NCBI RefSeq assembly: GCF_002091475.1
Contig: NZ_BCTR01000002.1
Span: 1 to 64,000, forward strand
DNA length: 64,000 bases
Source of the DNA: Sphingomonas azotifigens NBRC 15497
GTDB lineage: Bacteria; Pseudomonadota; Alphaproteobacteria; Sphingomonadales; Sphingomonadaceae
Direction of reading: 5' to 3'
The position numbers were made by a program, and so were the translations under genes. The notes beneath the pieces were generated by a model. That model made no database searches and was not told where the DNA came from. It saw nothing but the letters and a program-made list of their open reading frames with translations. Positions 15,804-24,054 of this stretch are shown one piece after another. Position 1 is the stretch's first letter. Every line of letters begins with the position of its first letter.

Positions 15804-18086
15804 CTATGGCGCGGGCTGGCTCTGCCGCACTAGGTCGTGAAGCCGGCGCCACGCCACCCGCTGCGCCTGTTCGCACCGGCTGATCGTTGCACCCGGCGCT
15901 AGCGGGCGGTTGAGCCGGTCCACCTCGTCGAACATCCGCTTGCGAGACGGTTGCGAGAGCGCCCAGCTCATCGCGAACGGGCGTTCGTCGTCCGCGATGC
16001 AGGGGATGAGACGGACTTCGCGGGGCGCGGGGCACTGGGCCGTCGCGCTGGCCACGTCCCGCCGCGCGAGCCGGGACAGCGTGATCTCGGCGCGGCCACC
16101 CTGGGTGTTCAACATGCCGCGTAGCGGTGCCAGGACGTCGTTCGCGACCGACCCGCCTGCCGCTTTGGGGCGCCATCGTTCGGCGGTGATCAGAGACGGT
16201 TCCTTAACGGACGGCGTCTCGTGGAGGCTGCACGCGTCCCAGACGAGACTGTCGAATTCTCGCTTCTTCCTATTTGTGCTCTTTTTGCTCGGATACACGA
16301 TCGCGTCATTGCGCAGCGTGACGAAGATCGGGACCGGTTCCACGCAGATATGCTCCCTGTCGCAAAGCACGCGCCACGCCCGATCGATGGCGTCGAACAG
16401 GTCGAGCGTGGTTTCCACCCCGCTCGCTTCGACATAGCCGCCGTCGATCACATGGCCCGCAACGCGATCGGACCGCTTGACTTTCAGCGTGCCGGCAGGG
16501 CTGACCCAGGAAAAGCGCGCCGAATTCATGACCGCGGTCGAGGCACGAACCTCGCGGTCCATCACGTCGTGGAAATCATAGGTATCGGGCAGCACCGGCC
16601 GGGGCGGGTCCTCGCTCCCGCTGGACTCGGTGGTCCAGGTGATGTTGCTCGTGACGATACGATGCCCGTCCTCCTGGATGGCGCCGACGAGCAACAGGTT
16701 CGGCCGCCAGCCGCTGCCGCCCTTCCACAGGTCGAGGAAGGGCGCATTCAGCATCCCGACGCAGTTGCCCTGGATCGCGAGCAGCCTGCACTGCCGGTCC
16801 CAGCCGTCCTCGAAGCCGCGCTCGATGCTCCAGGCACGGTCGCGGAAGAGCGGAAACGGCAGGAAGCGCTGGAGGAAATCGGTGTAGAGCATGCCGCCGA
16901 TCGCAGGAGCCAGGAAGTCGGTGGAGGCATGGCCCTTGCTCAGCGCGGCGCGATACGGGGTGCCATCCGCTGCCTTAAGCGAGGCGACATATTCCACCGC
17001 GCCCAGGCTCCCGCCGGAAACCGCGGTGATGGCGAAAATGCGCCTGGCGATGTCAGCATCGCTGCTCGCACCGTCGCCGACCAGCCCGTTGAGAACGGCG
17101 GTGGTCCACAAGGCAGCGCGGGAAGCGCCGCCAGCGGCGGAGACCAGGATGATGGGTTGAGTCATTTTCTGGCCCGGCGAGGGCCGGAACTGCAACGCCC
17201 ATTGCCGGTAGGCCTGCTCGATCGTCGGCCGCGTTGGGCGCGCGACGTCGAGCAAGCGCACCTGATGGTTGTCGTTAAAGATGCTCACCACCAGCGCGAC
17301 AAGCACGAAGAAGCTGAGCCAGGGAAACCGCTCGCGCCAGGTGAGCGCCATCAGTACGCACACGCCGGGGATGACCAGGGAGAAGCCGATAAACGCGAGC
17401 GCGGCGGATCCCGCCCATAGCGGGAACGTCACCGGGTCGAGGGCGAGCCAAACGAGGCTCGTGGCGGCGAGCAGCACGGAGCCCCCCAACACAAGGAGCT
17501 CGAACGTGGTCAGGCCCCAGCGTACGGGCTGGGCAAGCAGTTTTTCCGCGCTTGGGAACGTGATGAGCCATTCGACGAGGCGGTAACGCTTCCAGAAACC
17601 GAGATAGGCCAACGCTCCCAGCACCAGCAGGAATGCGGCCTGTTCCGCGACATGGTGGCCGTCCGGAACGCGCCAAACGGCGATGGCGCAGACAATGAAC
17701 GGAAAAATTCCCAGCAGACGCGGTAGCTGGAGCAGCAAACCGTCGTCGCACCAATGATGACGAGAACCGTGGCGGCGCTCCAGCAGGAACCTTGCCCAGA
17801 GCCAGGACTGGAAACCGAGAAAGGCGATCGCCGCGACGAACAGCCACCACTGGGTCTGCGAGTTGCTTGTCTCCGCCCAGGAATCCGAAATGGTCGCGAT
17901 CACGTCTCGCCCTTGCGGCGCGACCAGAACGAGCAGGGCACCGAAGCCGAGCAGCAGTACGATGAAACGCAGATCCGCGACGTCGAGGTAGCGGGCGTGC
18001 AAGGGAACCCAGGTCCGATGGAGGAAACGGGACAGCGGGTTGCTGCCGGAGCGACGCTCGGGCCTTTCGGTCGGACTTTTTCCCAT
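15804..18086 (-). CDS. Membrane-anchored patatin-like phospholipase
   Basis: A 760-residue protein. The N-terminal third (about residues 38-272) has some seven or eight hydrophobic segments. The C-terminal part is a patatin domain: oxyanion-type SAAGGASRAAL (316-326), nucleophile elbow SGGSLG with Ser360, and the catalytic-dyad Asp548 in DGGYVEASG. Patatins hydrolyse acyl esters of membrane lipids with a Ser-Asp dyad. An N-terminal multi-helix anchor is uncommon in the family. It is the last gene of the eight-gene minus-strand cluster, 26 bases after a diheme cytochrome. By inference it supplies free fatty acids to the dioxygenase at the head of the cluster. Confidence 0.8.
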   Translation of the reverse strand: MGKSPTERPERRSGSNPLSRFLHRTWVPLHARYLDVADLRFIVLLLGFGALLVLVAPQGRDVIATISDSWAETSNSQTQWWLFVAAIAFLGFQSWLWARFLLERRHGSRHHWCDDGLLLQLPRLLGIFPFIVCAIAVWRVPDGHHVAEQAAFLLVLGALAYLGFWKRYRLVEWLITFPSAEKLLAQPVRWGLTTFELLVLGGSVLLAATSLVWLALDPVTFPLWAGSAALAFIGFSLVIPGVCVLMALTWRERFPWLSFFVLVALVVSIFNDNHQVRLLDVARPTRPTIEQAYRQWALQFRPSPGQKMTQPIILVSAAGGASRAALWTTAVLNGLVGDGASSDADIARRIFAITAVSGGSLGAVEYVASLKAADGTPYRAALSKGHASTDFLAPAIGGMLYTDFLQRFLPFPLFRDRAWSIERGFEDGWDRQCRLLAIQGNCVGMLNAPFLDLWKGGSGWRPNLLLVGAIQEDGHRIVTSNITWTTESSGSEDPPRPVLPDTYDFHDVMDREVRASTAVMNSARFSWVSPAGTLKVKRSDRVAGHVIDGGYVEASGVETTLDLFDAIDRAWRVLCDREHICVEPVPIFVTLRNDAIVYPSKKSTNRKKREFDSLVWDACSLHETPSVKEPSLITAERWRPKAAGGSVANDVLAPLRGMLNTQGGRAEITLSRLARRDVASATAQCPAPREVRLIPCIADDERPFAMSWALSQPSRKRMFDEVDRLNRPLAPGATISRCEQAQRVAWRRLHDLVRQSQPAP

Positions 18087-18112
18087 TCCGCCTGTCCCCT
18101 CCCCGCGCGCGA

Positions 18113-19507
18113 TCAGAGCGTCTTCAGATATTCGACCAAGGCATGCCGCTCCGCATCGCTCCGTTCCGTACCCCAGAGATGACCGCCATTGCCGTTGCCG
18201 GGCAGCTGCGTATCGAACAGCGTGCCGCGATCGCTGCGGAAACCGCCCGCCACCGGATCATAGGACGTGCTGCCCCGGCCGAACCGCACGGGCCGCCTGT
18301 TCGGCGGCAGCAGCAGTGCGTCCAGCGTCGGCACGGAGCCGTTGTGCAGATAGGGCGCACGCGCCCAGATGCCGTCCAGCGGCGCAGCGACATAGCCGTC
18401 GGTCTTGGCGAAATGGCGGTAGCGCCAGGGATAGATGTCGAGCCGCGAAAAACCGTCCACCGTTTCCTGCGTCATCGCATCCAGCCGGTTGCGATCGGTA
18501 CCGGTCCAGGCGATCGGGATCGCCTGCCCCGTCTTGGCGCCGCCTGGTGCGTGGCAGTCGGCGCATTCCTGCGCGAACAGGCTCTTGCCCTGCGCGGCCA
18601 GCGCGGCATTGACCGGCCATGGGAAGCGCGGCGACCGAAGATCTATCAGCCACCGCTCTATCCTGTCCAGGCTAGCGCGGTCGATCGAGCGAGCGCTCGC
18701 GCCGTTGCCGATGCCCGAGTTGAGCACCACCTCGTGCAGGTCGCTGTTGACGCCGTCCCAGTGGAGCAGCCCGTTGCGGCGGCCACGCATATTCCACAGC
18801 GCGGGAAAATCGGTGATGTCGAGCGTTCCGTCGAACGGAAGGCCGAGGATCTGGATCTTCGCCGGCTGAAAGCCCGGCGAGCGCCCCGGCCCCCAATCGG
18901 TCTGATCGTCCATGAACTGCAGCTGCCAGGCCTGCTTCGCCAGTTGCTGCTTCACCTGCGGAAGGACGATGCGTCGATAGAAGAGGCGTTCCATCGCGCT
19001 GAGCGGATGGCCCAGCCGCTCGGCTTCAGTGAAGACCGCTTCGGGTGTGAACGCGGGGCTCGCGGCACAGCGCTGCAGAAAGCGGAGATAGGCCTGCAGG
19101 TTGAGGCGGGTGTTGGGCGCACCCGCGATCAGCCTTGCCTGCCCGTCCGGCCCGCGGACCTCACCGGCGTGGCACAGCGCGCAATTGATGCCGATCCGGT
19201 CTACCCCGACGCGCTCCACCGGCATGCCGACCGGTGTGGCGTGCCCCGGCTCCCAAAGGAAGCCGAAGCGTCGATAGCCGGCTGCCTGCTGGTCCGTCGG
19301 CATGCAGATGCCGGGCATGGTCTCCCAGATACGCAGCGGCAGCCCCTGCACAGGCTCGACGCCGACCGAGCCATACAGGAAATGCTCGCGATCCGAGGCG
19401 TAGACCCGCGTCGGCGGAAACAGGGTCCGATATGCGGGCGGTGCCAGCAGGATCAGCAGGGCCAGCAGCCCTGCCGCCGCATATCCCAGACGGTGGCGCA
19501 GTCGCAT
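18113..19507 (-). CDS. RoxA/MauG-like diheme c-type cytochrome (second paralogue)
   Basis: A 464-residue exported cytochrome with an N-terminal membrane anchor (residues 8-25) and two heme-binding CxxCH motifs, C109-ALC-H113 and C315-ADC-H319. The C-terminal segment APYLHNGSVPTLDALLLPP, then RRPVRFGRGS, resembles the rubber-oxygenase RoxA / diheme peroxidase superfamily. RoxA cleaves polyisoprene with O2, whereas other relatives are peroxidases. It is shorter than RoxA (about 650-680 residues). It is paralogous throughout to the cytochrome at 19921-21372, and each cytochrome is preceded by a small membrane-protein gene. It probably acts in the periplasm on lipid peroxides or as an electron acceptor. 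Confidence 0.8.
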   Translation of the reverse strand: MRLRHRLGYAAAGLLALLILLAPPAYRTLFPPTRVYASDREHFLYGSVGVEPVQGLPLRIWETMPGICMPTDQQAAGYRRFGFLWEPGHATPVGMPVERVGVDRIGINCALCHAGEVRGPDGQARLIAGAPNTRLNLQAYLRFLQRCAASPAFTPEAVFTEAERLGHPLSAMERLFYRRIVLPQVKQQLAKQAWQLQFMDDQTDWGPGRSPGFQPAKIQILGLPFDGTLDITDFPALWNMRGRRNGLLHWDGVNSDLHEVVLNSGIGNGASARSIDRASLDRIERWLIDLRSPRFPWPVNAALAAQGKSLFAQECADCHAPGGAKTGQAIPIAWTGTDRNRLDAMTQETVDGFSRLDIYPWRYRHFAKTDGYVAAPLDGIWARAPYLHNGSVPTLDALLLPPNRRPVRFGRGSTSYDPVAGGFRSDRGTLFDTQLPGNGNGGHLWGTERSDAERHALVEYLKTL

Positions 19508-19510
19508 GGC

Positions 19511-19909
19511 TCAGCCCGCCTCGCCGCTGCGAACGATCCGAATCAGCAGGATCAGCTCGAGCAGCCCGATCGTCCCGTCTCCCGCCATCAGGCCCAGGAA
19601 CCCCGCGGGCATGAAGCCCAGCACGACCCCGACCAGGAAGGTGCTCGCCGGCACCAGCCGCCCTACGATCAGCAACCAGGCATTGGCGCGGTACCGGAAC
19701 GGGTCGTTTGCCGCCGGGATATAGAAGAGGCTGAGAATCATCAGCAGGATCGAATAATTGTAGAGCCAGGTCACATCCTGCTGGTCGCCTAGCCGAAGCG
19801 CGTTCAACAGCGCATGGGGGTCGAAGAAGACAGCCCAGACGCCGAACGTCCAGTTCACCAGTACGCCGATCCAGACCACGATCCGGAACAGGCCGCGCGC
19901 GTCGGTCAT
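19511..19909 (-). CDS. Small four-helix membrane protein
   Basis: A 132-residue protein with about four hydrophobic segments (GLFRIVVWIGVLVNWTFGVW; WLYNYSILLMILSLFYIPA; a third near 78-100; a fourth near 105-125) joined by short polar loops. I do not recognise the family. It lies 11 bases from the upstream cytochrome and 3 bases before the downstream one, so it is translationally tied to both. It resembles the 145-residue protein at 21393-21830 in size, helix count and position relative to a cytochrome, which suggests a partner subunit, quinone-interacting anchor or maturation factor. Confidence 0.65.
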   Translation of the reverse strand: MTDARGLFRIVVWIGVLVNWTFGVWAVFFDPHALLNALRLGDQQDVTWLYNYSILLMILSLFYIPAANDPFRYRANAWLLIVGRLVPASTFLVGVVLGFMPAGFLGLMAGDGTIGLLELILLIRIVRSGEAG

Positions 19910-19920
19910 CTCCGCCCCCT

Positions 19921-21372
19921 CTACAGTGTCTTGAGATATTCGATCAGTGCCGTCTTCTGCTCCGGCGTCAGGTCGATTCCGTACAGATGGCCGCCATTGC
20001 TGTTGCCGCGGTCGCGTGTGTCGAACCGGTAGAACTGCCGGCCATGCGCGGCGGGCACGTCGGAGACGAACCCCACCCGCAGCGGATCATAGACGTCATA
20101 GCCCCGGTAGAAGACGGCGCGCCGCTCGCCCGGGGGCGACAGCAGTTCGCTCAGCGTCGGCACCGAGCCGTTGTGGAGATAGGGTGCGCGCAGCCAGATG
20201 CCGTCGAGCGGATGGCTGGCATAGCCTTGGGTCGGGCGGAAACGATGGAAAGCCCAGGACTTGCCGGCACCGATGGTGTTCATTTTCGCCGCCATGCTGT
20301 CGTCGAAGGCCAGCTGGCGTTCGGGGTCGGTCTGTAGGTATTTGGTCGGAATAACCGCGCCGAAGCCCTTTTGCCCCGCTTCATGGCACGACGCGCACAG
20401 CGCTTTGTAGATCGGCGCGCCTGCCGCCATCTTGGCAGGGTCGATCGCAAACGGATAGCGCGGCGCCGGCATCTGCATCAGCCATGCCTTGATGCGGTTG
20501 ATCGCCGCCATGTTGACGTTGTTCGAAAGCGTAATCGGCGTCGCGCCCGCACCGATCGAGGCCGACAGATTGCGCTCGTCGAGCGAATCATTGTTGCCGT
20601 CCCAGTGAAGCCACAGCCCTTCGCGCGACTTCTGGTCCCAGATCGACATGAAGTCGGCGGTGCCGATGGTCTTGTCCTGGGTCATGTCCTGGTGAAAGAC
20701 CAGAACTTTATACGGATTGAAGGTATCAACCCGCCCTGGCCCCCAAGGGGGGCGGCCGACGACGATTGAATCGAACTGTGCGCCGCCCTCGATCAGTGCC
20801 TTGCGCACCTGGGGCACGGCGATGCCGTAGATCAGCCGGTCCTTCACGCCGAGCTGGATGTGCCGCCCGATCGCCGCGATCACCTTCTCCTTGGTGAAGG
20901 ATGCACTGCGCCCGCAGTTGAACAGAAAGCGGAAATAACCCATCAGGTCGAGCTGCTGTGCGGGCGCTCCCAGATAGACCGCAGGCGTCGCCTCGGGCGA
21001 AGCGCGGACCGTGGTCGAATGGCACAGCGCGCAATTGGGGCCGACCTGGTCGAGCGGTCCCACGCGGCGCATCGAGAAGCCGATCGGGGTGGGCTTGCCC
21101 GGCTCCTGGATAACCCCGAGCGACGCATAACCGCCTGGCAGCAAGCCCTTGCAGACCTCCGGCATCGTCGCCCAGATCCAATAGGGGATGCCATTCACGT
21201 CGCTCGAGATCGAGCCGTAGCGGAAATGGTCGGCGTCGCTCGTGTAGGTAACCGGCCGATCGATCCGCGAAACCTGACGGAAGATCGACAGCCCCACCAG
21301 CGCCAGGATGACGAGGATGCCCAGCAGGATCCACAGCCAGCGAACCGGCTTCCGCGCATTCGTGGTTGCCAT
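19921..21372 (-). CDS. RoxA/MauG-like diheme c-type cytochrome (first paralogue)
   Basis: A 483-residue cytochrome anchored by an N-terminal helix (residues 11-30), with CxxCH heme sites at C114-ALC-H118 and C326-ASC-H330. The C-terminal APYLHNGSVPTLSELLSPP, then RAVFYRGYDVYDPLRVGF, is shared with RoxA-type oxygenases and related diheme enzymes. The protein aligns from end to end with the cytochrome at 18113-19507 (SDADHFRYGS/SDREHFLYGS, GPNCALCH/GINCALCH), so the two arose by duplication. It may catalyse peroxide-dependent or O2-dependent chemistry on a hydrophobic substrate, or carry electrons. Confidence 0.82.
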   Translation of the reverse strand: MATTNARKPVRWLWILLGILVILALVGLSIFRQVSRIDRPVTYTSDADHFRYGSISSDVNGIPYWIWATMPEVCKGLLPGGYASLGVIQEPGKPTPIGFSMRRVGPLDQVGPNCALCHSTTVRASPEATPAVYLGAPAQQLDLMGYFRFLFNCGRSASFTKEKVIAAIGRHIQLGVKDRLIYGIAVPQVRKALIEGGAQFDSIVVGRPPWGPGRVDTFNPYKVLVFHQDMTQDKTIGTADFMSIWDQKSREGLWLHWDGNNDSLDERNLSASIGAGATPITLSNNVNMAAINRIKAWLMQMPAPRYPFAIDPAKMAAGAPIYKALCASCHEAGQKGFGAVIPTKYLQTDPERQLAFDDSMAAKMNTIGAGKSWAFHRFRPTQGYASHPLDGIWLRAPYLHNGSVPTLSELLSPPGERRAVFYRGYDVYDPLRVGFVSDVPAAHGRQFYRFDTRDRGNSNGGHLYGIDLTPEQKTALIEYLKTL

Positions 21373-21392
21373 GAACAGTCCCTCCCTGCCGC

Positions 21393-21830
21393 TCAGGGGC
21401 GGCTCATCACCTCGGCCTGAAAATATCGGTAATAGAAGTTGGCGATCAGCAGCGCCGCGATCAGTTCGAACCCCGCCGGCCAGAGCAACCGCCCGCCCAG
21501 TATCGCGAGGGCGACGGCGAGTACCCCGCGCTCGACGATGCCGAGCAGGTTGATCAGCTTCGTGCGCGCAGGCGCGGGGCGACCCAGCGCCAGGAACAGC
21601 AGGTTCAGCAGCAACAGCAAGCCCGCAAGACGCACCAGCGGGAGCGCCCCCGTGGCGTCGAAGCCGAGCAGATAGGCCAGGTTGCGAGGCTCGATCAGGA
21701 GCGCGAGCGCCGCCGCAGCCTCGACGATGAGGATGGCGCCAAGCACGACGCCAAAGGTGATGCGCGCCCGCTCTGCTGCGATGCCGGTATAGCCACGGGA
21801 GAGCGTGTCGGTAAGGCTGGGGGTGCTCAT
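21393..21830 (-). CDS. Small four-helix membrane protein paired with a cytochrome
   Basis: A 145-residue protein with about four hydrophobic segments (TFGVVLGAILIVEAAAALAL; PLVRLAGLLLLLNLLFLALG; ERGVLAVALAILGGRLLW; FELIAALLIANFYYRYF). Its start overlaps the end of the ene-reductase gene by ATGA and it lies 20 bases before the diheme cytochrome gene. The family is not recognised. Together with the cytochrome at 19921 it forms a two-gene unit that recurs as 19511 plus 18113, implying a physical or functional pair. Confidence 0.65.
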   Translation of the reverse strand: MSTPSLTDTLSRGYTGIAAERARITFGVVLGAILIVEAAAALALLIEPRNLAYLLGFDATGALPLVRLAGLLLLLNLLFLALGRPAPARTKLINLLGIVERGVLAVALAILGGRLLWPAGFELIAALLIANFYYRYFQAEVMSRP

Positions 21831-23191
21831 CGCGTTAGCAAGCCTTCTTCCGCGGGGATTTTGAGATCGGCGTGGGTGGAGTAGATCGACATGATCGTCT
21901 GGATCATGCGGTCATAGTCACCGTCGTACCGGTCCACCTCGTAGCAGCCGAGCGGGTTCTTGGGCGCATTGACCAGGCAACGATTGCAATAGGTGCAGGG
22001 GCGTTCCGGCTGGTCGGCGCCCTGTTCCCAGATCTTCACCAGATCGTTGTTCGCGATCAGTGAGCGCGCGATCGATACGCCGTCGCAAGCACCGCTGTGG
22101 ATCGCGTCGGTGATCACCGAGGCGTGCTGGAACCCGCCCGTGACGATCACCGGGATCGATACCGACTGCTTGATCAGCCGCGCGTCCTCCAGGCTGATGC
22201 CCTCGACCGGATGGCCCTTCTTCAAGCGGAACCAGATCCAGTGGAAGATCGGGCGCAGCAACTTGTATCGAAACATCAGATAGTTGCGGAGGCCGAAGTC
22301 CCCCGACGTGATCATCGTGTCATAGGTGGTCGACAACACGTCGAGCGGGAAATCGCCCGGCGGGTTGAGCGGGTGGGGAAAGGAGGACCCGCTCGACACA
22401 TGGATCGCATCGACGCCGGCGGCTTCGCACCATTTGGCGATCTGCACCGCGTCCTCGATCCTGTTGCCGACCTTGTCCCACGGCATGACGTTGTTGTGAT
22501 CGACTCCGCCCAGCTTCACCTGCAGATGGAAGTCACGGCCGACACGGTGGCGGATCGCGTCGATCACCTCCAACAGGAAGCGGGCGCGGTTCTGCAGGCT
22601 GCCGCCATATTCGTCGGTGCGGTCGTTGATCCCCGAACTGAGGAACTGGGTGAACAGATAGCCATTGGCGGAGTGTAGTTCGCACCCGTCCAGCCCCGCC
22701 TCGCGCGCGCGCCAGGCGCCGTCGGCAAAGGCTTTCACCACCTGCGCGATCTCGGCCTTGTCCATCGCTTGGCAGGGCACGCCGTTGATCGGCTCGCGGG
22801 TGCTCGTCGCGCTGCGGGCGATGCGGTGCTTGTTGTGAATGCCCGGCAGGTCGAGCTGGCGCCCAGAGTGGCTGAGCTGCATGATGAACTTGGCACCGTG
22901 CGCATGCACCGCCTCGCCCAGCTTCTGCCAGAGCGGGATATACGCATCGCGGTGCACCGTCCCGTAACCCGCGATGATGCGCCCCTCCATCATTACAGGG
23001 ACGTAGGAGGAAATGATCGCCCCGACGCCGCCGGCCGCAAACTTCGACTCCCAGTTGATCCGGGTCTGCGTGATGGAGCCGTCCTCATTGTCGAAGCGTC
23101 CGGAGATGCTCGAGCGGAAGATACGGTTCTTCACTTCCAGGTTGCGGAAACGCAGCGGTGAAAAAATCACCTCTCGGCCGTTCGCATCCAT
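21827..23191 (-). CDS. Old-yellow-enzyme family NADH:flavin oxidoreductase with an Fe-S cluster motif
   Basis: A 454-residue FMN TIM-barrel protein. Seen are the N-terminal FSPLRFRNLEVKNRIFRSS, the substrate/FMN region ELHSANGYLFTQFLSSGIND and RTDEYGGSLQNRARFLLEV (classic OYE), and the phosphate-binding VTGGFQ near residue 345. A cysteine cluster near 395-415 (CTYCNRC, then C in NPLGCYE) is like the 4Fe-4S site of dienoyl-CoA-reductase-type members. There is an extra basic/aromatic insertion (LLRPIFHWIWFRLKKGHP) that may touch the membrane. Such enzymes reduce activated C=C bonds. Here it could reduce an enone or dienoyl product of lipid oxygenation. It overlaps both neighbours by 1-4 bases. 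Confidence 0.85.
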   Translation of the reverse strand: MDANGREVIFSPLRFRNLEVKNRIFRSSISGRFDNEDGSITQTRINWESKFAAGGVGAIISSYVPVMMEGRIIAGYGTVHRDAYIPLWQKLGEAVHAHGAKFIMQLSHSGRQLDLPGIHNKHRIARSATSTREPINGVPCQAMDKAEIAQVVKAFADGAWRAREAGLDGCELHSANGYLFTQFLSSGINDRTDEYGGSLQNRARFLLEVIDAIRHRVGRDFHLQVKLGGVDHNNVMPWDKVGNRIEDAVQIAKWCEAAGVDAIHVSSGSSFPHPLNPPGDFPLDVLSTTYDTMITSGDFGLRNYLMFRYKLLRPIFHWIWFRLKKGHPVEGISLEDARLIKQSVSIPVIVTGGFQHASVITDAIHSGACDGVSIARSLIANNDLVKIWEQGADQPERPCTYCNRCLVNAPKNPLGCYEVDRYDGDYDRMIQTIMSIYSTHADLKIPAEEGLLTR

Positions 23192-24054
23192 TACGCAGCC
23201 TCCCAGATCGCGGCGTAGAGAGCGGGAACCCAGCTATGGGCCGGGCACTGGCACCAATGCCCGCGCATCAGGGCCGAGCCCATATTCGGATTGGCGGCAA
23301 AAGCGGCGTCCAGCTTGAGCAGGACGAGCGTGTTCGGTCCAAACCCGCCAGCGGCGGACAGGCCGGCGGCGGTTGGCTGCCGCAACACCTGTTTGGGGGC
23401 GACCATCACCCGCGCCACCGCCGCGCTGGTCGAGAGCAGAGCCGCCTGTTCTCGGTCGGCCCACAGGGCCCGCATGCGTCGCAGCGCGGCAACCATGTTG
23501 TGGATGGCGATACCGGTCGCGTGCACGCCGACCGGGCTCCCGCCGACACGGCTGCCCAGTTCTTCGCGGGCGCGCGCTACGCGCCCCGTCAGCTTCCAGA
23601 CCAGCGCCCGCAGCGGATTGAAATTGCGCGGGGCCGCGTCGAGGATGCGAGCCGCCGCCCAGCTGCGAGCGTCCGCCGCATAATCGGGGTCGAATTGCCG
23701 ACCCACAATATTCTGCAGCAGGATCCCGGCATCACGGACCCGGCCCTCGCCGCGGACAAAGGCGGCCAGCGGCCTCAGGTCCTGCGTCGCGACCTGACCG
23801 GCCAGCGCGGTGAACTTGGCCTCGGTTGCGGCCTGCAGCGCCTGGCGCTCGGGATCGTTGCGAGGCGAGACCGGCGGAAACGGGTTGCCGCCGAGCTGCA
23901 GCGCTCGCCGTACGCCCCCGAACACCATCCGGTTGAGTAGGGGGCCGCGGCGCATATAGACGCGATCCATGCGCGGATCGTCGACGACGCGCGCAATCGT
24001 TTCCGCATCATCGATGCTGAGCAGGTCGACCAGGCCGGGGATCGTCAGCCTCAT
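23191..24054 (-). CDS. Conserved-looking protein of unknown function, coupled to the dioxygenase
   Basis: A 287-residue protein whose ATG overlaps the dioxygenase stop (ATGA). I do not recognise it with confidence. It has no signal peptide and no membrane helix. The start ISIDDAETIARVVDD-like segment and the end, where FGPNTLVLLKLDAAF is followed by RGHWCQCPAHSWVPALYAA, recall the N-terminus and Cys-loop region of divergent cytochromes P450. In fungi, P450 domains are fused behind peroxidase/dioxygenase domains in oxylipin synthases. The protein is too short for a standard P450 (about 400 residues) and lacks visible I-helix and ExxR motifs, so this is only a hypothesis. Confidence 0.55.
   Translation of the reverse strand: MRLTIPGLVDLLSIDDAETIARVVDDPRMDRVYMRRGPLLNRMVFGGVRRALQLGGNPFPPVSPRNDPERQALQAATEAKFTALAGQVATQDLRPLAAFVRGEGRVRDAGILLQNIVGRQFDPDYAADARSWAAARILDAAPRNFNPLRALVWKLTGRVARAREELGSRVGGSPVGVHATGIAIHNMVAALRRMRALWADREQAALLSTSAAVARVMVAPKQVLRQPTAAGLSAAGGFGPNTLVLLKLDAAFAANPNMGSALMRGHWCQCPAHSWVPALYAAIWEAA

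Noticed and set aside
18113..21372. Diheme cytochromes considered as true rubber oxygenases (RoxA)
   Set aside because: They are about 200 residues shorter than RoxA and membrane-anchored, and their context is lipid enzymes. Only the shared superfamily is claimed.
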